Shown: one piece after another, positions 48,161 to 56,204 of the stretch
Layout of the letters: every line of letters starts with the position of its first letter
Numbering within the stretch: position 1 is the first letter of the stretch
Source: CAVYGM01 sp963768025
GTDB taxonomy: Bacteria; Bacteroidota; Bacteroidia; Cytophagales; Spirosomataceae
NCBI GenBank assembly: GCA_963768025.1
Contig: CAVYGM010000004.1
Location: 124,001-188,000 of the forward strand
Reading direction: 5' to 3'
Length of the DNA: 64,000 nucleotides
Notes under the pieces: generated by a model
Database searches by the model: none
What the model saw: only the letters and a program-made list of their open reading frames with translations
Told to the model about the DNA's origin: nothing
Translations under genes and position numbers: made by a program

Positions 48161-48793
48161 ATGATCGTCAGCAAACAACTTACTTTTTCTTACTCCCCTT
48201 CAAAGAAATTCGCTTTTCCCGACCTTCACTGTAATGATCGAGAGGCCCTGCTTATTCTGGGACAGTCCGGAACGGGCAAAACTACCCTTCTGCATCTGCT
48301 GGCCCTGTTACTCTCCCCACAATCCGGTGAAGTGAGCCTAAACGGCCAGTCCCTCCGAAACTTATCCCCCGCTCAGGCGGCAAACGTACGGGCCAAAGAG
48401 TTGGGCATCATTTATCAGCGGGCCCATTTTGTGAGCTCCCTGAGCGTTCTGGACAATATTCTCCTGGCCAATTATCTGGCGTCGAAAAAGCAGGACAGGG
48501 ACAAGGCTGTTTTTCTGGCCGATCAGTTGGGGTTTGGGGAGCATTTGTTCAAAAAGCCCAGCCAACTCAGTCAAGGCGAGCAACAGCGGGTGAGCATTGC
48601 CCGGGCGCTGATGAACGACCCGGCGGTGATTCTGGCCGATGAACCCACTGCCAGTCTCGACGATGTGAACTGCCGGAAGGTGGTAGCCTTACTAAAAGAG
48701 CAGTCGCAGTCTATTGGAGCCAGCCTTATAGTAGTAACGCACGATCAGCGGTTGAAGGATGAATTTTCGAATCAGGTGAGTTTGGGAGTTTGA
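48161..48793 (+). CDS. LolD/MacB-type ABC transporter ATPase (ZrgB-like context)
   Basis: 210 residues. Walker A GQSGTGKTT at residues 34-42, signature LSQGEQQRVSIARAL at about 132-146, Walker B VILADEPTASLDD, and switch VVTHDQ. The family energises FtsX-type permeases that do not import by the classical route. Its partner is the permease gene 125 bases downstream. Between them is a CGCAGAGG-type intergenic repeat. With the DUF3299 gene that follows, the set resembles the zinc-regulated ZrgB-C-D genes of Vibrio. Confidence 0.9.
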   Translation: MIVSKQLTFSYSPSKKFAFPDLHCNDREALLILGQSGTGKTTLLHLLALLLSPQSGEVSLNGQSLRNLSPAQAANVRAKELGIIYQRAHFVSSLSVLDNILLANYLASKKQDRDKAVFLADQLGFGEHLFKKPSQLSQGEQQRVSIARALMNDPAVILADEPTASLDDVNCRKVVALLKEQSQSIGASLIVVTHDQRLKDEFSNQVSLGV

Positions 48794-48834
48794 GAAGTGC
48801 ACAGTGTAGGGTTGAAAGTTTAGGACTAAAAATT

Positions 48835-48907
48835 GAACCGCAGAGGACGCGGAGGTTTACGAAAGGGCGCAGAGTCCGACTTCTGCTTTGCGATCTCTGC
48901 GTTAAAA
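48835..48907. repeat. CGCAGAGG-type intergenic repeat
   Basis: CCGCAGAGGACGCGGAGGTT continues through AGGGCGCAGAGTCC and ends with CGATCTCTGCGTTAAA. Repeats with this core occur between genes in many bacterial genomes. Here it separates two genes expected to be co-transcribed. The outer CGCAGAG and CTCTGCG can pair as a hairpin. Confidence 0.5.
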
Positions 48908-48917
48908 AATTAAACAA

Positions 48918-50168
48918 ATGAACCTACTAAAAATAAGCTGGGCGAATTTAAAAGAGAAAAAGCTCAATAGCTTTCTAAGCGGGCTGCTGCTCACGCTGGG
49001 CATCGGCATCATCTCTCTTCTGCTGCTGCTCAATAAACAGCTTGACGAGCAGTTTACCAAAAATATCAAAGGGATTGATATGGTGGTCGGGGCCAAGGGT
49101 AGCCCGCTGCAATTGATCCTGTCGAGTATCTACCAGATCGACGCCCCGACGGGCAACGTGCCACTGGCTGAGGTAAACAAGCTCCGGCGGAACCCCTTTG
49201 TAAAAACGGTGATCCCCCTTTCGATGGGCGATAACTACCAGGGCTACCGGATTGTGGGGACTACGCCCGCCTACTTTACGCATTACGAAGCCAAGGTAGC
49301 GCAAGGCGTGCTGTTCTCGCATGTACTGGAAGCTACGCTCGGCAGTAAGGTAGCCGCAGCAACCGGCCTGAAACCCGGCGACACCTTCGCGAGTGCCCAC
49401 GGTCTGGACGAGGAAGGCGATGCCCACGGCGAGGTAAAGTACCAAATTGTAGGCGTACTGGAACCCAGCGGCTCGGTGGTAGACCAACTTATTCTGACCG
49501 ACCTGAGCAGCGTGTGGGCCATTCATGAACACGGAGAGGTACCGCCACCTGGAGCCAAGCGCAACGACCCCGCCCACGAGTTGGCCATGGCACCGGACGA
49601 AGAGGTACCTTTGGCCGCCGAGGACAAGGAGGTAACGAGCGCCCTGGTCAAGTTTCGCAGCCCGATGGGGCTGGTGGCCCTGCCGCGGCAGATCAACGCC
49701 AATACGCCCATGCAAGCCGCCCTGCCGAGTATCGAGATCAACCGGCTGCTTTCGTTACTGGGCGTGGGAATTGAAACTCTGCGCGCCCTCGCCCTGGTGA
49801 TTATGCTCATTGCGGGAGCGAGCGTGTTTGTGTCCCTCTATAATTCGCTAAAAGACCGGAAATACGAGATGGCCCTGATGCTCTCAATGGGCGCTACCCG
49901 TACGCGATTATTCCTGATGCTGCTGTTAGAAGGGCTTTTTCTGGCGGTGCTGGGGTACTTGGCGGGAATAGTACTAAGTAGAATCGGGCTGTGGCTGTTT
50001 AGCCGGGCGGCGGAGCAGGATTTTCACTACACGCTGAACCAGTTTGGGCTGCTGCCGGAGGAACTTTATTTGCTTGGGGGTGCTTTGCTGGTAGGTGTGA
50101 TGGCCGCGGCACTGCCTTCGCTAGGAGTATATAGGCTGAATATCTCTCAAACACTGGCAGAAGATTAG
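48918..50168 (+). CDS. FtsX/MacB-type ABC permease (ZrgC-like context)
   Basis: 416 residues. First transmembrane segment at about 17-38 (SFLSGLLLTLGIGIISLLLL), followed by a periplasmic MacB-type domain of about 240 residues. Three further segments lie at about 290-312, 340-365 and 383-405, giving the 4-TM FtsX topology. LYNSLKDRKYEMALMLSMGA before the third segment is the family motif. The periplasmic part has many His and acidic residues (HGLDEEGDAHGE, AIHEHGEVPPPG), which could bind a metal. Lipoprotein release (LolCE-like) or metal transport are both possible; the neighbouring DUF3299 gene favours the Zrg-like role. Confidence 0.85.
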   Translation: MNLLKISWANLKEKKLNSFLSGLLLTLGIGIISLLLLLNKQLDEQFTKNIKGIDMVVGAKGSPLQLILSSIYQIDAPTGNVPLAEVNKLRRNPFVKTVIPLSMGDNYQGYRIVGTTPAYFTHYEAKVAQGVLFSHVLEATLGSKVAAATGLKPGDTFASAHGLDEEGDAHGEVKYQIVGVLEPSGSVVDQLILTDLSSVWAIHEHGEVPPPGAKRNDPAHELAMAPDEEVPLAAEDKEVTSALVKFRSPMGLVALPRQINANTPMQAALPSIEINRLLSLLGVGIETLRALALVIMLIAGASVFVSLYNSLKDRKYEMALMLSMGATRTRLFLMLLLEGLFLAVLGYLAGIVLSRIGLWLFSRAAEQDFHYTLNQFGLLPEELYLLGGALLVGVMAAALPSLGVYRLNISQTLAED

Positions 50169-50279
50169 GGAGAGTTTTGAATCGGTTTTGCATTATTTTT
50201 GTTATACCAACTAATTCCGGAAAACGTTTTCAATCGGGTACTTTATCAAAAAACCCAATTGCTACCTACTAAATCACCC

Positions 50280-50729
50280 ATGAAATATTTACGCATTACT
50301 CTGCTGTTCCTAGTCGCCACTTCGATTCTGTCATTTACCCCCGCTGCCAATCCCGTCAAACTCACTTGGGAGACATTGCGGGATGTGACGTTTAAGAAGA
50401 AATGGTACCCTGATGAATCAGTATACATGCTTTACCCTACCTTTGGGCCGGCGGTGCAGAAGCTGAAAGGCAAGGAAGTGAGCATTACGGGCTATATTCT
50501 ACCGATTGACCTGGATGCGAATATGTACGTGCTATCGGCTTTTCCGTACAGCGCCTGCTTTTTTTGCGGTGGCGCGGGGCCGGAATCCGTGATGGCGCTG
50601 AAGTTCAAGAAAACCGCCCGCAAATTTAAGACCGACGAACGCCTGACCTTCAAAGGTACCCTCAGCTTGAACGCCGACGATATTTACCAGATGAACTACG
50701 TGCTGGAAAACGCGGAAGTGGCGGAGTAG
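50280..50729 (+). CDS. DUF3299-like exported protein (ZrgD-like)
   Basis: 149 residues from the ATG at 50280. The longer reading from 50199 would put 27 polar residues before a clear signal peptide (MKYLRITLLFLVATSILSFT). The mature part has LKGKEVSITGYILPIDLDAN and LSAFPYSACFFCGGAGPESV, a Cys pair as in DUF3299 proteins, then LTFKGTLSLNADDIYQMNYV. The fold is OB-like by resemblance. It follows the permease by 111 bases and converges with argF'. Function unknown; Zrg systems pair this family with the ATPase and permease. Confidence 0.78.
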   Translation: MKYLRITLLFLVATSILSFTPAANPVKLTWETLRDVTFKKKWYPDESVYMLYPTFGPAVQKLKGKEVSITGYILPIDLDANMYVLSAFPYSACFFCGGAGPESVMALKFKKTARKFKTDERLTFKGTLSLNADDIYQMNYVLENAEVAE

Positions 50730-50738
50730 AAGAAATTA

Positions 50739-51686
50739 CTACACTTCTTCCTGTAACCCCAATAAAATCTCTTTCAACGCCGCCTGCGCCGCCCACTCGC
50801 GGTTGGCAGCCTGCTCGATCACCAGTGAGCGCGGGCCATCGAGTACCTCATCGGCCACCTTTACGTTGCGGCGTAGGGGCAGGCAGTGCATGAACTTGCC
50901 ATTGTCGGTGAGCGCCATTTTTTCCTCCGTCATCATCCAGGAGGGATCATTGACCAGTACTTGTCCGTACTGGGTGTACGACGACCAGTTTTTGCCATAC
51001 ACAAAGTCGGCTCCTTCCAGGGCTTTGTTTTGATCGTAGATCACCTCGGCTTTGCCCACAAACTCAGGGGCGAGGTCGTAGCCTTCGGGGTGAGTCACCA
51101 CCAGCTCCACGTCCATCACATTCATCCATTCACAAAACGAATTAGCCACCGCCTGCGGCAGGGCCTTGAAGTGCGGCAACCAGGTGAGTACTACCTTGGG
51201 TCGAGCCTTAACTTTAAACTCCTCAATAGTGATGCAGTCGGCGAGGGATTGCAGCGGGTGGCGCGTGGCCGATTCGAGATTGACGATGGGTACCCCGGCA
51301 TATTTTTTGAATTGCTCAAACACCACTTCTCTATAATCCTGCTCCCGGTCTTTGAGCTGCGCAAAGGACCGGATGCCGATGATGTCGCAGTACTGTCCGA
51401 TGACCGCCGCCGCTTCCTTTACATGCTCGGCGTTGGCCCCGTTCATGACGATAGGCTTGCCATCCTGAATCTCTTCCATTTCCAGGCCCCACCCATCTTG
51501 CCCCACGTTCATCATGATCACATTCAGGCCCAGGTTCTGGGCAGCTTTCTGGGTGCTGAGCCGCGTGCGCAGGCTGGAATTGAAGAACAACAGACCGATG
51601 GTCTTATTTTTACCCAGGGATTTATCGCTGAATGGGTTACGCTTGCTTATAATTCCACTCGTAACAATCTGATTGAGATCGGGCAC
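50739..51686 (-). CDS. argF': N-acyl-L-ornithine carbamoyltransferase (ArgF'), start probably frameshifted
   Basis: 315 residues from a GTG at 51686. Carbamoyl-phosphate site FFNSSLRTRLSTQ at about 35-47; CDIIGIRSF; ATRHPLQSLADCITIEEF; WLPHFKALPQAVANSF; HCLPLRRNVKVADEVL. This is the Bacteroidota branch that acts on N-acetyl- or N-succinyl-ornithine. At the position where the Bacteroides succinyl enzyme has Pro and the Xanthomonas acetyl enzyme Glu (GANAEH), this protein has Ala (residue 86). The normal N-terminus appears to start at ATG 51714 (MNHFLS) and reach LQDVPDLNQ after removing one base near 51695. It lies 94 bases downstream of argD. Confidence 0.9.
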   Translation of the reverse strand: MPDLNQIVTSGIISKRNPFSDKSLGKNKTIGLLFFNSSLRTRLSTQKAAQNLGLNVIMMNVGQDGWGLEMEEIQDGKPIVMNGANAEHVKEAAAVIGQYCDIIGIRSFAQLKDREQDYREVVFEQFKKYAGVPIVNLESATRHPLQSLADCITIEEFKVKARPKVVLTWLPHFKALPQAVANSFCEWMNVMDVELVVTHPEGYDLAPEFVGKAEVIYDQNKALEGADFVYGKNWSSYTQYGQVLVNDPSWMMTEEKMALTDNGKFMHCLPLRRNVKVADEVLDGPRSLVIEQAANREWAAQAALKEILLGLQEEV

Positions 51687-51780
51687 GTCTTGCAGGAGAC
51701 AGAAAATGGTTCATTTGGGTTGAAATTGGAAGGTTATCACCTTTTGGGAAGTTCAGAACTTCCCGAAGGGTGGATGCGAA

Positions 51781-52917
51781 TTATTTTATTAGGGTAGCTA
51801 TCTCCGTTTCCAGGGCTTGCAGGAAAGCGTCGGCCTCTTCCCTCCCCAGCGCCAGCGAAGGTAGTAAACGAAGGGTATTCGCTCCGGCTACTCCGGTGAA
51901 AAGTTTATGCTCAAAAAGTAATTTATTGCGCAGATCCTTAACCGGAAAATCGTACTCGATTCCGATCATCAATCCCCGCCCCCGCAGTTCGCGGTAGCCG
52001 CCAATCTGCCGGATGCCCTGCATGAGGTAGTCACCCATGCGAGCGGCATTTTCCATCAGGTTTTCGTTCTTCATGATATCGAGCACGGCTACCCCGGCCG
52101 CACAGGCCAGGTGATTGCCGCCAAAGGTCGTCCCCAGCAGCCCGTAGCTCGCCTTGAATTTGGGAGAAATGAGCACACCGCCCATCGGGAAGCCATTGCC
52201 CATCCCCTTAGCCATCGTCATCAGGTCGGGGTCGATGCCGCTGAACTGGTGCGAGAAGAACTTACCCGTGCGCCCATAGCCGCACTGCACACTATCCAGA
52301 ATCAGCACCGCCCCTGTTTCGTCACATTTACGACGCAGCGCCTGCAAAAACTTATCCGAGGCCACGTGGATGCCCCCTACCCCCTGAATACCCTCTACGA
52401 TTACCGCGCTTACCTCCTCCGAAATTCCTTTCTCAGCGGCAGCTATGTCGTTGAACGGCAGGAAAGTGACGTGCTTGTTATAGTTGATGGGCGCAACAAT
52501 GGAGGGATTATCCGTGGCGGCCACAGCCCCGGCGGTACGGCCGTGGAAGGCTTTCTTGAAAGCGACCACTTTGGTGCGGCCATTGTGGAAGGACGCTAGT
52601 TTGAGAGCGTTTTCGTTGGCTTCGGCCCCCGAGTTGCACAGAAACAGCTTGTAGTCGGGGTAGCCTGAGAGTTCACCCAATTTTTCGGCTAGTTCCTCCT
52701 GCAGGGAAATCCTGACTGAGTTAGAGTAGAAGCTGATGGCATTAAGCTGCTCGGTCAGCTTCTGTACATAGTAAGGATGACAATGTCCGACGGAAATAAC
52801 GGCGTGGCCGCCGTAGAGGTCAATGTACTTTGTCCCGTGTTGATCCCAGAGGTAGCTCCCCTGGGCTTTGACAGGTTCTATATCGTATAGGGGGTAGACG
52901 TCGAATAAGTGAGACAT
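51781..52917 (-). CDS. argD: Acetylornithine aminotransferase
   Basis: 378 residues, class III PLP aminotransferase, intact. Motifs: YGGHAVISVGHCHPYYVQKL; LCNSGAEANENALKLASFHN; FKKAFHGRTAGAVAATDN; ILDSVQCGYGRTGKFFSHQF; MTMAKGMGNGFPMGG with the PLP Lys; GTTFGGNHLACAAG. It makes N-acyl-ornithine from N-acyl-glutamate semialdehyde. It sits between argC and argF' on the same strand. About 150 bases upstream to argC contain short repeats. Confidence 0.95.
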   Translation of the reverse strand: MSHLFDVYPLYDIEPVKAQGSYLWDQHGTKYIDLYGGHAVISVGHCHPYYVQKLTEQLNAISFYSNSVRISLQEELAEKLGELSGYPDYKLFLCNSGAEANENALKLASFHNGRTKVVAFKKAFHGRTAGAVAATDNPSIVAPINYNKHVTFLPFNDIAAAEKGISEEVSAVIVEGIQGVGGIHVASDKFLQALRRKCDETGAVLILDSVQCGYGRTGKFFSHQFSGIDPDLMTMAKGMGNGFPMGGVLISPKFKASYGLLGTTFGGNHLACAAGVAVLDIMKNENLMENAARMGDYLMQGIRQIGGYRELRGRGLMIGIEYDFPVKDLRNKLLFEHKLFTGVAGANTLRLLPSLALGREEADAFLQALETEIATLIK

Positions 52918-52925
52918 TGTGTCAA

Positions 52926-52951
52926 TTTTGAATGAGTGATTGATAGAATGA
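52926..52951. repeat. 26-bp dispersed repeat, copy 1
   Basis: TTTTGAATGAGTGATTGATA followed by GAATGA; an identical 26-mer is at 60591-60616. It lies between argD and argC. Confidence 0.7.
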
Positions 52952-52987
52952 TAGAATGGAGTGGGGAGCTAGGAAAATGGGAGCGGT

Positions 52988-53068
52988 TTACCAATTCCCC
53001 AGTCAACCAATAACCAGTAAACTAACGATAACCAGTAAACCAATTTCCCAATAACCAATCTCCACCTA
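52988..53068. repeat. Short degenerate repeats between argC and argD
   Basis: Variants of ATAACCAGTAAAC and of the related ATAACCAAT core recur several times in about 80 bases. This kind of low-complexity intergenic repeat has no obvious coding or terminator role. Confidence 0.55.
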
Positions 53069-54056
53069 AAACGCCGGGGCTTTTAGTCGTAGGCCGGTGT
53101 CTTCGGATAGGCCGAAGAGCAGGTTCATGTTTTGTACGGCCTGCCCGGATGCACCCTTGGTGAGGTTGTCGATGATACTCGTGATGAGTAGCTGTCCCTC
53201 GTGTTTTTCCAGGTGAATCAGGCATTTGTTAGTATTCACTACCTGTTTCAGATCAATGGCCGGTACGCTCACGTGGGTGAACGGATGGCCGTCGTAGTAC
53301 CTTCGGTATAGGTTCAGGGCGTCTTCCAGGGTACCTTCGTAGGGCGTGTACACGTTGGCCATGATGCCCCTTGTAAAGTCGCCGCGGTAGGGTACAAAGT
53401 TGATGGCTTGCGCAAAATCCGATTGCAGTTTTGTCACGCTCATCTTTATCTCCGTCAAGTGCTGATGCGTGAAGGCCTTGTAGATGGACATGTTGTTGTT
53501 GCGCCAGGTAAAGTGGGTCGTCGCGCTCAGCGACTGCCCCGCTCCGGTACTACCCGTAACGGCGCTGACGTGAACCGCCTCTTTCAGCAAGCCCGCCTCT
53601 GCGAGCGGTAGCAGGGCCAGCTCGATGCTCGTGGCGAAGCAACCCGGATTGGCCACTTTGGTGGCGGGGCGGATGGCGTCGCGCTGCAACTCGGGCAAGC
53701 CGTACACAAAACCCGCCGATTCGTCGCGGAAGTCGGTGCTGAGGTCGATGATCTTTACCGAGTCAGGTACCTGATTCGCTTCCAGAAACTTTCGAGACTC
53801 GCCGTGGCCCGAGCAGAGGAAAATGACCTGCAAAGCCTCGTCGTTGAGCAAGTCCTGGATTTCTTCGCCCGAAAAAACCAGATCGGTATCCCCCAGCAAA
53901 TCGGTATGCGTGGCGCGCCACCGGCTTACCCGCCTGACTTTTGCTGTGCGCAAAGGCAATGTGCGCCTGCGGGTGGTTAATCAGGATTCTCAATAGCTCA
54001 CCGCCCGTATAGCCGGCGGCTCCAATGATGCCTGTAGTAATAGTTGAAGTTGTCAT
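53066..54056 (-). pseudogene. argC: N-acetyl-gamma-glutamyl-phosphate reductase, frameshifted
   Basis: The N-terminus starts at 54056: TTGIIGAAGYTGGELLRILI (NADP site) and IAFAHSKSQAGKPV. It is then out of frame; the other frame continues as WRATHTDLLGDTDLVFSGEE, VIFLCSGHGESRKFL, IDLSTDFRDES and VANPGCFATSIELALLPLAE (catalytic Cys), FVPYRGDFTRGIMANVYTPY (His-equivalent region differs), ending RLKAPAF at 53066. One surplus base near 53921-53925 accounts for the break. Everything after it is conserved, so either the break is a sequencing error or the mutation is very recent. Confidence 0.92.
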
Positions 54057-54089
54057 TGTATGTTGTTATAACCGGAATTTCCCGGCCTT

Positions 54090-54492
54090 TTATTTCCAGA
54101 TGGTACGTATATAGGCTGACTTTTCCAGTTTGGGATCGTTTGTCAAAACCGGACATGATTTGCTCAAACCTGATCCAGCAATCAGCCGATCGTGTAATTC
54201 GGGAACATCCGTAATTTCAAAAGCGCGCTGAACCAGCAAAGCATCCATAGGTAAAATACGAAAAGCGTCGTTTGAAGCATTCACAAAACCAATTACCTCA
54301 GGTAAAGTAATCTCAATCCGCTCCTTTTCTGACAAATATCCAATCTCAGCCAGCACAATTGCCGGTACCCAAATAATGCTCAGAACCATGACCTTGTAAA
54401 GCCTGCTCGAAAAGTGCGGCAACTTTGCTGGGTAACTGCCTTTTTTCCAACCAAAGTACCAAGGCCATTGTATCGGCTACGTACTCTCCCAT
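54090..54492 (-). pseudogene. PIN-domain (VapC-like) toxin, frameshifted
   Basis: Starts at 54492 or 54501 (MGEYVADTMALVLWLEKRQL, with the first acidic residue of the PIN site in ADT). After ALFEQALQGHG the frame is lost; the other frame continues as IIWVPAIVLAEIGYLSEKER (second acidic residue), DVPELHDRLIAG (third) and SCPVLTNDPKLE (fourth Asp). A one-base change near 54378-54392 would restore about 134 residues. It overlaps or directly follows the antitoxin gene. PIN toxins are usually ribonucleases. Confidence 0.78.
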
Positions 54493-54493
54493 G

Positions 54494-54724
54494 TCAGCCA
54501 TTCTGATTCTTTTTAGGATACAAGGCCTTGTAATTGGCGAATTCCTCTTCCAGATGCTGAGTTTCCGCCACAGATAATGCATTGTTTTCCGAAGTCTCAT
54601 CGCTTGATGCTGCATCGCGTTTGGTAAGGAGGAACTCGGCAAAATCAAGAATCTCCCTTACCAGCGATGCGGGCATTTGTTCAAGCATCTGATCCAATTC
54701 CTTTTTCAATTCCGTCTTATCCAT
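54494..54724 (-). CDS. Antitoxin-like small protein (DUF2281-like)
   Basis: 76 residues. KKELDQMLEQMPASLVREIL followed by DFAEFLLTKR is a helical segment like DUF2281 and related antitoxins. The acidic C-terminal half (SDETSENNALSVAETQHLEE, EFANYKALYP) could wrap around the toxin. It is 21 bases downstream of argG and just before the PIN toxin gene, so the pair is set inside the arg cluster. Confidence 0.72.
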   Translation of the reverse strand: MDKTELKKELDQMLEQMPASLVREILDFAEFLLTKRDAASSDETSENNALSVAETQHLEEEFANYKALYPKKNQNG

Positions 54725-54745
54725 ACTTTCTTTATTTAACTCTTA

Positions 54746-55949
54746 CTACTTATCCCCCAGCTCACTAATCTTCTGATAAATCATCGCCTGATTGGACGCT
54801 ACCTTTGAGAAACCGCGTACGTCATCGCCCGTCCAGGCGTTGTTCATTTCGCCGTAGCTGCCAAATACCGGCGACATCAGATCGTACGGTGACTCGATAC
54901 CTTCTACGTGGAAACGGTACGGGGCCAGGTGTACATGTACCTTACCCGATACGTGCTTTTGGGTGTCGGTCAGGAAGGTTTCGATGTTGCGCATGACGGG
55001 CTCCACAAACTGCCCCTTGTGCAGCAGGCTGCCGTACCAGTTGGCGAGCTGCTCTTTCCAGTAGAGCTGCTGCTCGGTGAGCACGTGCTTTTCGAGCGTG
55101 TGGTGAGCTTTAATGATAATCAGCGGCGCGGCGGCCTCAAAGCCTACCCGTGCCCTTGATGCCGATGATGGTATCACCCACGTGAATATCGCGCCCGATG
55201 CCGAAGGGCTGGGCGAGTTCGGCCAGTTTCTGAATTACTTCCACAGAGGTAGCGAATTGCTCCCCATTCAATCCGATCAGCTCGCCTTTTTCAAATTCCA
55301 GCGTAATGGTTTCCGGTTCGGTTTTGGAAACCTGCGTAGGCCAGGCACTTTCGGGCAAGTACTTGTTGGAGGTCAGGGTTTCTTTCCCACCCACCGAGGT
55401 ACCCCACAGGCCTTTGTTGATGCTGTATTCCGCTTTTTTCCAGTCGCGCTCCACGCCTTTTTTGGTCAGGTACTCTATCTCGGCTTCGCGCGAGAGTTTC
55501 AGATCGCGAATAGGCGTAATGATCTGCGCTTCGGGCATGATGATCCGGAAGGCCATGTCAAACCGTACCTGATCGTTGCCCGCCCCGGTACTACCGTGGG
55601 CAATGGCCGACGCGCCGATTTCCTTGGCGTACTCGGCCACGGCCACGGCCTGAAATATACGCTCGGCGCTCACCGAGAGAGGATAGGTGTTGTTTTTGAG
55701 AATATTGCCAAAAATGAGGTACTTGATACAGTCTTCGTAGTAGTCTTTGGTCTTTACGATGGTCGTGTGCTGCTTCACGCCCAGGGCGTAGGCATTGGCC
55801 TCGATGGTTTTCAGTTCCTCGTCGGAAAAACCGCCCGTATCCACCAGCACGGAATATACTTCATAGCCCTGATCTTCGGCCAGGTACTTTACACAGAAAG
55901 AGGTGTCCAGCCCGCCGCTGAACGCTAGTACTACTTTTAATTGTGACAT
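54746..55949 (-). pseudogene. argG: Argininosuccinate synthase, frameshifted
   Basis: The N-terminus begins at 55949: VVLAFSGGLDTSFCVKYLAE (PP-loop), then AIAHGSTGAGNDQVRFDMAF, and EYLTKKGVERDWKKAEYSIN. At HVGDTIIGIKG the frame stops; the next frame reads RVGFEAAAPLIIIKAHHTLE and KHVLTEQQLYWKEQLANWYG to the end at 54746. Deleting one base near 55151 gives GIKGRVGFEAAAPL as expected for ArgG, about 400 residues. All parts are conserved. Confidence 0.94.
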
Positions 55950-56128
55950 TGTCTTAGGTGATTAGCTATTAGGTAATAGCTATTAGGTTTATTTAAAAAA
56001 TTATTTATCAACAACTTACATTATAAATTCCTGCAAATTCGCCAGCTTGCCTATATGTCAATACTCATTCTGAGCGGATTTCGCACTGCAAACTTAATAC
56101 ATCTGCTGTTTTGATGGCCCTGCAAACG

Positions 56129-56174
56129 AAAGCCCCGCTACGGTTCTTTTTGAGAAATACCGTAGCGGGGCTTT
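56129..56174 (-). terminator. Strong hairpin between the GNAT gene and argG
   Basis: Perfect 16-bp inverted repeat AAAGCCCCGCTACGGT / ACCGTAGCGGGGCTTT with a 14-base loop. On the minus strand it follows the GNAT stop (56205) by about 30 bases, and the right arm ends in CTTT. It probably ends that transcript; a regulatory role for argG is possible. Confidence 0.8.
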
Positions 56175-56204
56175 GATGTACACTATACAAATCAGAGGAG
56201 TATC

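Noticed and set aside
48975..49715. 246-codon minus-strand open frame
   Set aside because: Antisense to the FtsX-type permease, which has correct transmembrane layout; a shadow of GC-rich coding DNA.
50886..51797. Long plus-strand open frame opposite argF'
   Set aside because: It is the antisense of argF', whose catalytic motifs are clear; a shadow.
52111..52599. 162-codon plus-strand open frame
   Set aside because: Antisense to argD.
52988..53068. CRISPR-like array
   Set aside because: The repeats are short, degenerate and without regular spacers.
55113..55928. 271-codon plus-strand open frame
   Set aside because: Antisense to argG.
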